From: Dromaius novaehollandiae | Lineage: Eukaryota; Chordata; Aves; Casuariiformes; Dromaiidae | DNA: 64,000 nt | Assembly: GCF_036370855.1 (NCBI RefSeq) | Contig: NC_088102.1 | Span: forward strand, 39,035,835 to 39,099,834 | Direction: 5' to 3' | Shown here: positions 22,928 to 34,919 of the stretch, piece by piece | How positions within the stretch are numbered: position 1 is the stretch's first letter | Layout: every line of letters begins with the position of its first letter | Position numbers and translations under genes: made by a program | Notes under the pieces: generated by a model | Database searches by the model: none | What the model saw: the letters and a program-made list of their open reading frames with translations, nothing else | Told to the model about the DNA's origin: nothing

Positions 22928-23036
22928 GTGTTTTGCCCTTGCGAAACCAATGTTTCAATTCATGCCAGATTCCCTCGGGTTGATACGAGACCTGATGGAA
23001 GCTCGAAAGGCAGATTTTATTCTGGCAAAGCAAAGG
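22928..23036 (+). other. Unassigned exon-like open segment
   Basis: A 109-nt segment has an acceptor-like TTTCAATTTCAG before it and AGG|GTAAAT after it. One frame is open throughout and contains FMPDSLGLIRDLMEARKAD-like, amphipathic text. It keeps five or more CpGs in otherwise CpG-poor DNA. I do not recognise the peptide. It could be a real exon of an unplaced transcript, a retrocopy remnant or chance. Confidence 0.25.
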
Positions 23037-24277
23037 GTAAATCATAAAATTCAATTAAAATACTGCAAAGCTAAGATATATTGTAAGCTATTCTTTTTCC
23101 TCCCTGCTCATAGGTAGCATCTCCCCAAGGCTGTGTGTGGTTGCCTGTCCGACGCAGAATCAGGCTGCTGCGCTCCGAAGTCTAGGCCCCTGCTGCCATT
23201 TCAGCTGTGTTTGGAGTTGAGCAGGTACCATACAAGTTGCCACTGTACAGAATGCTGCTGTCAGTGTAAAATTGGTTGTTCAGGGTGACAAATCAGGATG
23301 CCAAAATGATGTCAAGAAGCTTCTGGAAGCTCTTGCTCCAAGATCTCTTTCAGCAGTTTTAGGTGCAAATTTCCTAGGCTCAAGGATGGGCCGTACCTGG
23401 CCCCGTTAAGTCTGCGGGGGGCTGTGCTGTGGGAAAGGAGGGTAAATGAGGGAGAGGGCGATCAGCCTGCAGTCCCTTCCCCCTTGTCCTTGCTGCTGGG
23501 CAAAGAGACTGTGTGGAGATGGGGCTGCCCCAGAAGGGGGTAATTTAAAGTTACTTTGTCATTGTCCTCTGGTGTGGCAAAATTCATTATTTATAATGCT
23601 GCTGAGAAATCTTGAGGTGACAGTCTTTCTTGCTGCACTAGCAGTTGTGGCTTGCTCAGCACTTTTCTAAGAATATGACCAGGTTCATGTTTCCAGAGAC
23701 TCTCCTCTGGAGCTGGAGTACTGACAGCCTCTGTGGTATGCTAGCTTGCCTTCCCACATGGGATAGAAACTGATTTCTGTCTTTCCAAACATTACAGTTT
23801 GCCTTTTTTGTGGCTGTGCAGTAACACACATTACTACATGGTGCAGGAAGTACCAAGTGTGCAGCGTTTTCAGTAGTCTGGCAGTTGGAGATGCAGTAAG
23901 TGCTGCATTTCTGAACAGATCACACTTGACAGGTTAATTATGCTGCTGACAGACTTGGCATTTGGAGTGCCTTGATTTCCTTTCTTTGACAGTCTTTAAA
24001 GGTCCCAGCTGTCACCTCCATGAATGACAGAATTGAAGGTGATGTATCCCTGTGAGCTTCTTGCAGTTTCCCATGTTTGGTACTCAATGCCAGGGATGGG
24101 CAACTATCTACCTGTTGCATTTCTGTTGCTTTGGCTCCCTAGGGAACTCCACACTGTCAGTAACACTCCCCCCTGCCCCGGAGAGGAAAGGCTGTTACCC
24201 TTCAGAAGGGTTCTTACCCTCACTGTCCTTCTCCTGTGCCTAAATGCCTTTGAGGAACTGGAATGGACAGACACAGA

Positions 24278-24488
24278 CTCTCTGTCTCTCTCTGTCTCTC
24301 TCTGTCTCTCTCTGTCTCTCTCTGTCTCTCTCTGTCTCTCTCTGTCTCTCTCTGTCTCTCTCTGTCTCTCTCTGTCTCTCTCTGTCTCTCTCTGTCTCTC
24401 TCTGTCTCTCTCTGTCTCTCTCTGTCTCTCTCTGTCTCTCTCTGTCTCTCTCTGTCTCTCTCTGTCTCTCTCTGTCTCTCTCTGTCTC
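24278..24488 (+). repeat. Minisatellite (CTCTCTGT)n, about 26 copies
   Basis: A 211-bp, nearly perfect tandem array with an 8-bp period. It is pyrimidine-only apart from the single G per unit. It is open in several frames on both strands, which yields spurious low-complexity ORFs. Confidence 0.98.
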
Positions 24489-26420
24489 ATATCAGGGAGA
24501 ATGAAGATACCAGTGGCCCTCACCAGTGTGCCATTTTCTTTAACAATTTAAATGTACCTCTTGTCTGATCTCCTAAGTTAGTTCCCATCACTGCACCTTG
24601 TTCTCCTCCTCTCTTCAGGCCTCGAGGAGGACAGAAAAATCCTCTGTGGGAAAACAACAGCCAGGAAAAATATGACTTTTTCCTAGAGCTGATTGAGATG
24701 AACAGGCTGATATATCCCTGCCTGCAGAAATACCACAGTAGGCCAGATCTATTCCTTATTGCCTTCTTCATTCCCGTGGTCTGATAAAACTGTCATCCCC
24801 TTGATGTCCTCTAGTTCTTTGGGGACCAAGGCCTTTTTAAAGCCCTGGCTCTCATTTCTGTATTGTATCAGTGGCATAAGGGCTCTTTGCCACCCTCAGG
24901 GGTATGCTGTTCTGCAGAAGGGGAAAGGCGGTTTGAGGTAAGTGCAAAGAAGACATACGCAGCTTCTTAAGGGATCCACAGTATGCGCTCTTGTATTAGC
25001 CCGGCATCAAGGCAATTTTGTTAATTGCTGATACAGGTAGACAGGGTAATGCCAGGGAGCAAACGTGGTCAAGTTTAGTAAGGAAAAAAACAAAAAGCCA
25101 AACAAACATGTGTGGAACATAATTTGTCATGTATTCGAAACAGGCTCCTCTTGCACTGTGAATTCTACCATGAACAGCAAGCAGCTGTGGCAAGGACTTG
25201 CTGCACCAAGGTTAGTGCTGCACCCTCTGTTCCTGCTTAACTATCACTGTAGTTGTTTCTGTCCTGAAATAGCCAGTGATACTACCTGGGATCTCAGTGA
25301 TATTGGCTGCCAGAAAGCAAAGCAAAAATGTCTTTCGTTTATTATTTTTCTTTGCAAGCTCTTGGATAAGTACAGCTTCTGAGATGGAGGAAAAAAAGAG
25401 GACTGAACTAAAGCTTTTACTATAAAATAGAGGTGTCATCTCTAGATAACAAGAAACCATCTCCTTGCACAAGAAAAGCTCCAGCTTCAGCTATAGATGA
25501 TATAAAGTATGGCTTCTATGTTTCTTTGCTTAAAGAATGGAAAGATTGCTCAGCGGTTAAGGAGCAAAAGAGATAAGGTGTTTATGTATCTCAGTGGAAA
25601 TGTGATGTATCTGGGAACAAAGTACTAGGCAGCTGTCAGAAATGCAGGCTTAAGAGAAAAAGTGCGTGGCCAAGCCCCCTCCGCAGAAACCTGTTCATCT
25701 AAGAAGCTGTTTATCATTGTAGTGTGCTCTGTAGGGATCTGACATGTAGCTCTTTCACATTTATTAACAGGATGTCCTTTCCAATTGAAAGTCCTTTGAA
25801 AAATGCCAAACAGGGCTTTGCATTAACTGAGCTCTGTCAATTGCTCTTCCCTTTTTTTCCTGTGTCCTCTCTGTCTAAGACATTTAGCCATAAATAAAAG
25901 CAGAGAGACTTTGACTGCTGGTGGCAAGCTGTGCAAATATGAGTGGGACATTCTCCTCCAAGTGTACTGTAAATAAAAATTCTTATCCCTTCTTTTCTAG
26001 CAATGGCTATGGAGAGCCCAAACTTTAGCTGTAAGTGTGTGTGTATAGTGTTGTCAGATTTTTGCTATTTGGATAATGTTTTCTGTATGGTTGCAAGAAT
26101 TACACCCTCCATTTTTCCTCTCTGGTCTTCCTGTGATATATGGGTAACAATGCTAGGTGGGTAACAATACATCTCAAAACATTTTGTTGATGTCTTAGAG
26201 ACCAGCTCCACTTTACAGTGATTTTTCCCCATACTATAAAGGGAGTCTGTCCAAGCAGTAAGATTAGAACTGAAGAAATCCTTACGCTGGAAAATATCAG
26301 ATTAGACTGCCCATCTCTTGGCAAATTTTGTTTATGGGGGAGAAAATTTCTATAAATCAAATTATCAATTCCTGTCAATCACCTGCAAGATGTTCTGTGC
26401 ATTGTAGCCATAGGTGATGA

Positions 26421-26436
26421 CCGCTAGATGGTGCTG
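26421..26436 (+). promoter_or_regulatory. Candidate CTCF site
   Basis: CCGCTAGATGGTGCTG fits the CTCF core (CCNCNAGRNGGNGCTG pattern), with one likely C-to-T change. Nearby sequence is A/T-rich. Motif evidence only. Confidence 0.35.
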
Positions 26437-27179
26437 ATTAGTAGACACTCAAAAATACCCAGGTATCTTTTTTTTTCTCTGCCCTGTAAATAGGAATTAG
26501 GATTTTCATGCCCCTGGGCTTTGGCCCTGTTAACACGATACACCCCAGTTCTTCTCCACTGCTTTTGAGGTTTCCACTATGTAGTGAAACACTGAAGGTT
26601 GCTTGTTACCAGTAGTGTAGCAGCTTTGGACAAAGAGGTCAGAAGGTGGGGTCAGTACAGATCGGTGCAAGAGCTGTCATCTTCCACCATGCTCTTAAAA
26701 AGTGGATTATCTTTCTTTCACTTGGTTGGAATAATCACCAATTACAAATAGAAAGACTTACCCCTAGCCAGCTTCTTTTGATTGGAGGTATTTCACTGCC
26801 AGCTGTGACTAGTCTGTGGGTTTATAGAAAGAATTCATTTCACAGGATGGCCTGCACTAATGGACAAGGAACAAGAATCATTATGTTCCCATAGTTAGCA
26901 GACTTGCACTTGGGTAAAAGCCTCAACCATAACCTTGGAGGGAAAGCAGCTAAGGGAAGCCCAGATGAGTCCTTATCCTCCTAATGATATCTTCTCCCTG
27001 GGAATTGCCAGTCTGGAAGGTGAGTATTGTGCTCTCCAGGGGACATTAGCAAGGAAATGTGGCTTTTGAGGAAAGCGTGACAGAACCTGATTCCTCCAGT
27101 TTAGAGGAAACAAAGGACTCAGGGACAAGGAGATAAATATGTAAAATTGTGGCAAAGAGTAGGAGGATTTTCATGGTCA

Positions 27180-27310
27180 GTTTTCTAGTCTACTGTAGCT
27201 AGGACAGGATGTGATGGACTTAAATGTCAACAAAGGAGATTTGGGCTAGTCATGAGGAAAAGCTTCCTTATGGTACTCGTTGCTCCTTGATATGGGCCAC
27301 ATTGCTTCCT
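27180..27310 (+). repeat. CR1-type LINE fragment (3' region)
   Basis: The order GACAGGATGTGATGGACTTA, then AAAGGAGATTTGGGCTAGTC, then ATGAGGAAAAGCTTCCTTAT follows the CR1 LINE stretch just downstream of the reverse-transcriptase ORF. CR1 is the dominant retroposon of birds and reptiles. The fragment is short, diverged and non-coding. Confidence 0.65.
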
Positions 27311-28754
27311 TACAAGGGTGCTGACTGGGTCCCCAGTTGCAAACCATCTGTACTGCCCTCTTACAAACCTGGAGGTGATTGAAGCTAAAATGTGTTAACA
27401 AATTCTGTACATGGGCATTTTGCTGTCATACTCACTACATGCCCTTCAGTCACCTGCTGCCAAGACTAACATGCAGCTCTTCTCCGTGAGCTGCTTTAAT
27501 TAATATGTGCCTGTTCTGGACTTTTATAGCTCTTAAAAAGTAGCTGTGAGTGGTATCTTCTATCAGAGGGAAGTTTTATTTCACTGCTGTGCAGCTGGCT
27601 ATTGCTACCACTGAGGAGGTGACCTTGGCACATGTTCTCTTCTCTTACCTCCTCTCAGTATATTTTAGCACTGCGCTTTGCTCTCCCAGCCAAGTCCTTC
27701 CAAAAAGACATATGGGGCCAACTGAGGTTTTTGACAAGTGAAACTTAGCTTTCCAAAAATTCCTGCTCCCTTGAGAAGAAATACAAAAACAAGCCCCCAG
27801 CCCTGAACAAACTTTCTCTTGCTAAATAAGGACTCATTTTTAAATCTCAGAACTTCATTTGGAGGAGGGGATGGAGTCAGTAACCTCGCCAGCCCTATTT
27901 TTCTATAAATTCCTGTTTCAATTTTTTGTTTTGTTTTGTTTTTCAAGGAAGTTAAATAAACTGCTTTATAAGGAAACAAACTGGGCTGGAATCAAGATGG
28001 GAAATACATGCTAGTAAAACCAGCATTATTTTCTCACTTTTATCCTTACAGGACTATACTTGCATCACAAACAAAGAGGAAGAGGGAAGCTTAAGAAACA
28101 CCATCAACTCTGAGTTAAAGGGGATTCCAAAAGTGATACAGTGCTGTGGATAATGCACACTGAATAAAGTACCCCAAATGTAATCTTGCAGGGCAAGGAT
28201 GTGAATGTAGGAGTTGAAGTGCTAGACAGAAGCCAAAGTTTAGTTAGTTCAGAATAATTTCTCTGGCCATAGAGACAAGTAGTGTGAGCTTGGTCCTCTC
28301 TAGACATTTTCTTTTTCACACTTCATATTTTCAGAATTGCCTGTGAAAACTGACTGATATTTTTATGGTGATTTGAGGAGAGGTAGGCAGACTTTATCTA
28401 GCAAATCTCCTATTACCAAGAAATGTCACAGCCAAGCTCTCGGTGAATTTGAGGTGAACAATGTTGGCAAAAAAGGTGTGCATGCCACTTCAAAAATCCC
28501 ATTTTGGTGTTTTCTAAGGCAAAAATAAAAGTTTATCAGAAGCCCTATATTCTTTTCCAGAGTGAAAGAGTATGGGATGCTCACTTGCAGTGTGTGTGGG
28601 TCCTGTGTTCAGCACCTTCTCTGAAGCAGTAGCAGGTGACTGGAAGGGTTTCCCACTGCTCAGGGGTGACCCAAGCCCTGAGCTCACTGAGGAGTGTTAC
28701 AGCAGCTCCTTTTCCTACATTGTCTGGAGGGAGCACAGAGTCTTGTGCCAAATT

Positions 28755-28773
28755 AAAAAAAAAAAAAAAAAAA
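28755..28773 (+). repeat. Poly(A) tract
   Basis: 19 consecutive A. No retrocopy is evident immediately upstream. Confidence 0.95.
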
Positions 28774-31617
28774 GTCATTTCAGTGTGACCCAAGGTGAGA
28801 ATGGTTTCAGTTCAGCTTTCATTTTCAAAAAAAGCAAACTGTTTTCATAGCTTTGTCTGTGTGCCTATCAATGGCCCTTTCTATTTCTGTTTTCCAAGCC
28901 CCTAGAGACCCTCTCCACTGCAGATAGGAAGGGTACAAGGAGCAGCGAAGGCGTGTGGCTAGTGGGGAGTCTCAGAGATGGAGGAGCAAGGGGTCACTGG
29001 CCGGTGGCAGTGAGGAAAGGTTTGTCCAGCTGCCACATGCTGTGGCCATGCAGACACAGCCAGAGCTTCCTCTGGGAGTTGGCATTAGGGCATGTTCAGC
29101 AGCAACATGTAACTGCCTTGCTGGGGAGGAGCTGGATGGTAGGAAGGATTTAATATCACCCTACCCTCTCTAAATACTGTGTAGTCTCTCTAGTGTCCTC
29201 TGCAAGGAGAGAGATGAGCAGATATCACCTGTTCAGACTTGAGGGACACCATTGCTGTGTCTTCAGCAGTGAAAGACTTAAATGTGAATGTTCCTCATTA
29301 AATGCACTTATTAATGCCCACTGCAATGCATAAAGTGACTCATTCTCTGAGCTACTACAGGCTGTCTGAAGAGGACCCTCTGAATGCAGCTTTCTCTGTC
29401 GTGCTAGCTGGAGCCTTAGACCTTGCTTACATGACATTAGTTATTATTTGATTGGGGATGGTCTTTTTGTTTGTTTAACCAAAATGATTTGATGCTGTTA
29501 ATGGGGGTACAAATGCCTGCTGTGTGGTTATAGTTTATTCACCTGGCAGTGTAGTGCTATAAACACCTTAATTCTATCTCAGTTCTTGGGGAGTGGTACT
29601 GGTTTAATGCTATCAGTATATTAAAGCAATATCGCTTTTGTATGAACAAACTCCTGTTTCTTTTAACAATGAAAACATGTAGCAAATAAATGATAGGTTT
29701 TTTAGCAAAACTTCTGACAAGAGAGAATAAGGGGTGTTAGATCTGTGTCCCAGCCTCAGGCTGCTGGCTAGGTCTGACAGCAGACTTGTACAAAGGAGCC
29801 TGCTGAAGAATTTGGCATTGGAGTGTCACCAAAACAAGGTGGGAGGCTGTTACAGAGCTGAAGTCCACTTTGCCTCAGGGATAAAGGCCTACAAGAGCAG
29901 TTCTGGGGAACTGAGTTCTTGGTTTCTGCCTTTCTTTACTGACCACATGATTTCTCCCTTGGCTGCCAGTCCCCATTGCTTTTCACGTCAAGGGGTACCA
30001 AACCACATACAGTGAACATAAGAAACGTGTCACTGCTTCTTCAGATGGCTCCTGTGAGGAATTCTGTTCTTGCAGGGTGTCACAAGGCTCAAACTCCTTT
30101 TTTCTTAAACCTCAAATTCCAAGAAAAGGCTGCTTGTGCCCTAGTAGCGGAACTCATACTTCAGCAGATGGAGTCATGGTAGGCTATTGCATCGGAAGTG
30201 TCATCTAACTGGGGACAGTAAAATAGTGATGGAAAAAAGGGCTCCCAAATAGAGCAAAATAGTTTTAGGAGGAAAAAAATACAAAAAAGGAGAGTGAGAT
30301 TCAAGCATCTGAGTGAGAACAAAATGCTGAACATGATTTTTAGAACCATAGCCAAACATTCTTCAGAGAGGAAACCAAAGTGCTTTCCTCTCTGGGAGTG
30401 TCTGTCTGTCCTGCTTCTTCATTTTCTGACTTCTATGGCATCCGTAGACTGTCTTCTGAATTTTACTGGAAACTGTGAACTCCTGACTTCAATAAATCCA
30501 CAGGAAAGCATGGCACATGGACTGAAGTCAAGAAATGACAAAACCACTAGAGGCACAGAATCGGAAGTATGTGGAAACCCTTCTAAATCTAGATGCCCTG
30601 GCTATAGCCATTTATTGACTTCTGCTCAATCTAGGAGGAAAAAATGGGCAGCTTCAATTCAGTCCATGTAAGGCAGTGTCAGACCACTGGTTCCAATGTT
30701 TTATTAGTAGAAAAAATGTATCTGAGCCAAAAATGAGCTTGCAGGCTTGTTATTTATACTGCAGTGGCCAGTGGCCTAACTATGAATGGAAATTTGGGTG
30801 GGCCCCAGTTTATGATGAATGGTTAATGACCTAATGGTCTGATGCCATTGCAAATCATTTCTTCTGCAGATGATTTAAAACAAATTCAGATTTAGATGGA
30901 TATGATGTTAATGTAGAGCCAGCTCAGACCTTTCTCCCCCAGCTGGAGGATGATGAATCTCCCTGGACTCTGTAGTGGCTCTGCTACAGCTAAATACTTT
31001 TGACAGTGGTATGCTCTGCCCCAGCGTGTGTGTTATCTTAATTGCTTTCATACACTGCAGAACATTCTTCCTCATTATTTGCACTGCATAAGGCAGCTTT
31101 GCACCCCAGATAATAGACAGATCTTTCATCATTCTTAATCCTCTCCCCTTGTACCCCAGATTTGCTAACCCTCGGTTTTTTCCTGCCCTATCTCCTGTAT
31201 AAGTAATGCAGCTCTGTTTTCAGTCTTTTCTCTTACTATACACCTGAAGTTCACTCACTGCAGTAATTGTGCTCTTTTCTAGCAGTCCTGGTTACTAGTC
31301 AGTCCTGAAGTGAGCAGGGCAGTGTTGAGTGTGCCAATAAGAGGAACAGCCCTTCGCTTCTCCTTGTGATGCCTCAGCCTCTCAGCTGAGGAATTCCTGA
31401 CATTCCTCTCATGCACAAAATTGCTCCTCTTGCGAGTGGTCTCTCACTGCAGCTCCTGCTGAGCTTCCAGGAGGCTGGAGTTTATTTTCTAGATCTGCTG
31501 GACATTTTTCATTGCGATTCTCATTAGTCATTCCCAGCCTTACTGGCTCAGACCTTTTATTTTCCACTTCCTCACATCATAAACGGTTGTCAACCTTTGT
31601 TACTTAATGACAGGACT

Positions 31618-31643
31618 AGTTTTCTGCTAGCTAGCAGAAAACT
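31618..31643. repeat. 26-bp perfect palindrome
   Basis: The arms AGTTTTCTGCTAG and CTAGCAGAAAACT meet without a spacer, and neither base outside extends the symmetry. Confidence 0.95.
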
Positions 31644-34600
31644 GTTCCCTTCCTTTGCTATTGATTGCACCCTCGCCCTACTGCTGCTTCGCTGTCTTTT
31701 CTAGATTCAGGTGCAAGAACCTGAAGTGTAGAAGAAAGCAAAAGGAGGGAGATGGGAAGAACTGGAGCATTCGCTTCTCTCTCTGCCCATTAAGGATTGG
31801 GGTTTTTACTTTCCCGAGTGTGCTAGCTTTCCCGCAGCTTGTTCTGCAGACTTCTGTCCTTTTCCATCTGTTCCTTTTTAATTTGGTTTGTCTTCTCTTA
31901 CTATGTTTCACTCTCTTATTCATTGCTCTCCTGTGTCTGCTGCACATACAACATGCCAAAGTAAACCTTTGTGTTTCTGATAGCATGTCATATTTATTCT
32001 TTATGGAGTAGGAGGATGCACAACATATATTTGTCCCATAGCCATCATATTATTTAGCATTTCATCACTGTGTGGGCTCATCACAATTCTGCTAAGGCTA
32101 CCTCCAAATTCAGGTGAATGCTAAGGATTTTAGGGCAATGGTGAGATCATCACCACCCAAATCTGCACTGGTTTCAGTAATGGGGCAACCTTTAAGCTGG
32201 TTTAGTGTGATGCTCTCGAATCAATTTATGACATAGCTCAAAGTGAGAGGCTTGAACTCAATTAAATTATCCTTTAAGCTGCTGTGGTAAAAATGATATT
32301 CAGCCCAGATGTAGAAGAAATGAGTCAACCCTATAGATGCTGTTTTGGGGGCTGGAGGGTCACAGTGGGAGCCATACTGGATGGCCTTTGAGGATGATTT
32401 AAATGGCTGGTGTAAGGCCTTGAAGATGGTACCCTGGCAAGGACGATGATGTCTTGCTCTAGAGAGTGAATGTTTGGCATGTGGCTTTGCTGGGACTTGT
32501 GACTATGTTTAATTCATTATTTTAACTGCATGATCAGTGGGGCTGAAGGGAAGAAAGCACCAGTAACAGCCATACTGGAGCAGGTCACTGGCAGTGTAAG
32601 GGAGCATCCTGCAGCAGTTATATGCCTGCTCACGTAGTCTGTTGAGCTCTGGTTTTCCACTTGGCTTGGACGTTTGCAACTGTGTTTTCTCAGAGATAGC
32701 CAGCTAAAACCAGTGCATCTCTCAGTGCTCCATGCTGGGTCCATCTCCTGCAGTGTCACCAGAACAGAGGAAAAAGATTTTGGGATGCTGCTGACCTGCT
32801 GACCTGATCTTCTGACCTGACCCGCACAGGCCAGGCTGAGAACTGCTGCCCGTTTTCTTCCAAGGCTGGAAGGCTAACTCAGTTCTGGACTCAGAGTTTG
32901 TAGAAATGAACAGGTTGCAGTGTGCTTAGCAAAATCACAGCCACATCTGCCCTGCAATCCCACATATGAAGGGAAGTTTTGACTTAGAAACCTCAATCCT
33001 ACCTTCATATCTGACTGCTGTCTCTGTACTGGACAAAACCAGAATCTCAGATCCAAATCCCCACAGTGCTCTGAGAAATTTATATCTGGCAGGTCTAGCT
33101 TTAGAGTATTAGTTCTTCCACAAAAGAAAGAAGAGCTAGCAAAGGAGGGGAGAGCAGACGGTCTTCTGATTTACCGATACTTTTGGTTTTAAGCACCTGA
33201 GAAATGACAATTTACAATGGTAACTTCTGAGAAACAGAATGACTCTTCTCCCCTTCCCGCCCTCGTTTATGAGATCTACAGACACTGGAAATGTCCATGT
33301 TTCATTTTTCCTCCATCTTCTCCCATGTTTCCCTTTTGACCAACATAGTTATTTATACTGCTGTAAGAATGAGAAGCAGGTTTTCCCTTGTAAATACCAG
33401 AAGGACTTAATCCCAGGTCATTTCTTGAAAATAATTAGCTGCAATGCCTTCTGTTGCAGCTGAGAGGTATGAAATGTTGCTCTTCTCTTTGGCAGCACTC
33501 TTCAGAGAGGAGTTTAATGAAATCAGATCTTTGCTCTTGAACAGCAAACCATGTTAAATCTGAATCTTGGTCTCTCTCCCATTGCAGGAGAGCAGTTAAA
33601 TAAATGCCCTTAGAGATAACGCAAGGAGAGGGAACGCTGTAAGGCCTAGACTTGGGAAATAAAATTAGGCTTCAAAGCTTACTTTCAGGGGTGTGACAAG
33701 AGTGGCAGTGGCAGACCAGAGCTCTGAGAGCACAGCCACCACCACCTAGGGAGGACACAGAGGTCTGAGGCCCCTCTTTGGACAGAGCAAATCCCCAAAT
33801 ACAATGAGGCTACTTACATGACAGCCGTTAGAGACAAATCCTACTGCACCCTGATGTAATGTTCACAGAGCAGAAGAGGTGCTTTTTTTTTATCCTAAAT
33901 GGTCTTTCTGGGATGGCAGAAGTCCCTGAGGACTGGGGAATAGAAACCTGTCAAAATAAGCCTGCTGTTCAGCCAGTCCTATAGAATGTCCCAGCCATTG
34001 GAGTGAGCCACCAAACAGCCCTATGAGACACAGCTGATCTCCCCTGCAAGCTCCTCCCTGCATGCGATGAAAAGGGAAACCTGATGCCCTGCTCCCCCTG
34101 CCCTGGTGATGCTGCTATCTGCTCACCCTTCTGGCTCTGTTCCACCACATTGATATCTTCCCCTTGTGCTGCTCTTTGGCTCCCAGTACCACTGCCAGGG
34201 ATGCCAGGTAGGAAAGAGCTGCCTCCTGCCTTTCCATACCTGGGGATGCAGGGTCAGCTACTCCTGTTGCCTAGGCCAGAGCAGGCATGTGGGGCATGAA
34301 AGCCTAGTGCATGGTCAGGGTGCTGCAGGACCTGGACTGAGCCTGTGCGGCCTGAGCTTGCCCCATGCTGAGCTGGGGCAGAGCCTGCCTTGCCGAGTGA
34401 GCCTGTTAAAGCGGGAAAGAGCTGGGCTACAGAGCATAAAAAGTCTGTGTTATACTGATGCATAACAGCATAATTCTCTGGAGGCTGAGACCGCAAGTAG
34501 CTGTATGGGGGGATTTAAAACCTGGGACTGGGGGGCCTATCAGTGTGGCTATTTTAGCTGATATGGTTTTCACTGTACTAAAATAACCTGTAAGCATTTC

Positions 34601-34881
34601 CATTAGGCAATATGATTGTAATTGTCACACGAAGCTTTTCTTCATCCTCTTTCCATGGAGAAAAGTATGTTGTAGAGGAAAGATTTGTAGAGGGATTGTA
34701 TGCAAAAGTAAAATGCTAGAGATGACACTTTTTTTGATCTTGCTGTGACCTTTTTTAGTAGTCCTTTGGGATGTATAATAGATGACCCCCAGCCTCAGGT
34801 ATGCGATGGGGCTGTCAGCTGGGGCAAAGGCCCTGGGGAGGTTTGGAGGAAAATTCTACCCTCAAGTTTGCACCCCCCAAA

Positions 34882-34912
<31 letters not shown>

Positions 34913-34919
34913 TTTTTTT
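34882..34919 (+). repeat. (CT)11 microsatellite followed by poly(T)
   Basis: A CT dinucleotide run at 34882-34903 passes directly into a T-run of about 16 nt. Confidence 0.95.

Noticed and set aside
24024-24551. Ser/Leu/Val-rich and Arg/Glu/Thr-rich open frames on both strands
   Set aside because: They are translations of the 8-bp minisatellite and not proteins.
30900-31170. Possible antisense CR1/L2-type LINE fragment
   Set aside because: Read on either strand it does not follow the CR1 or L2 order closely enough for me to claim it.
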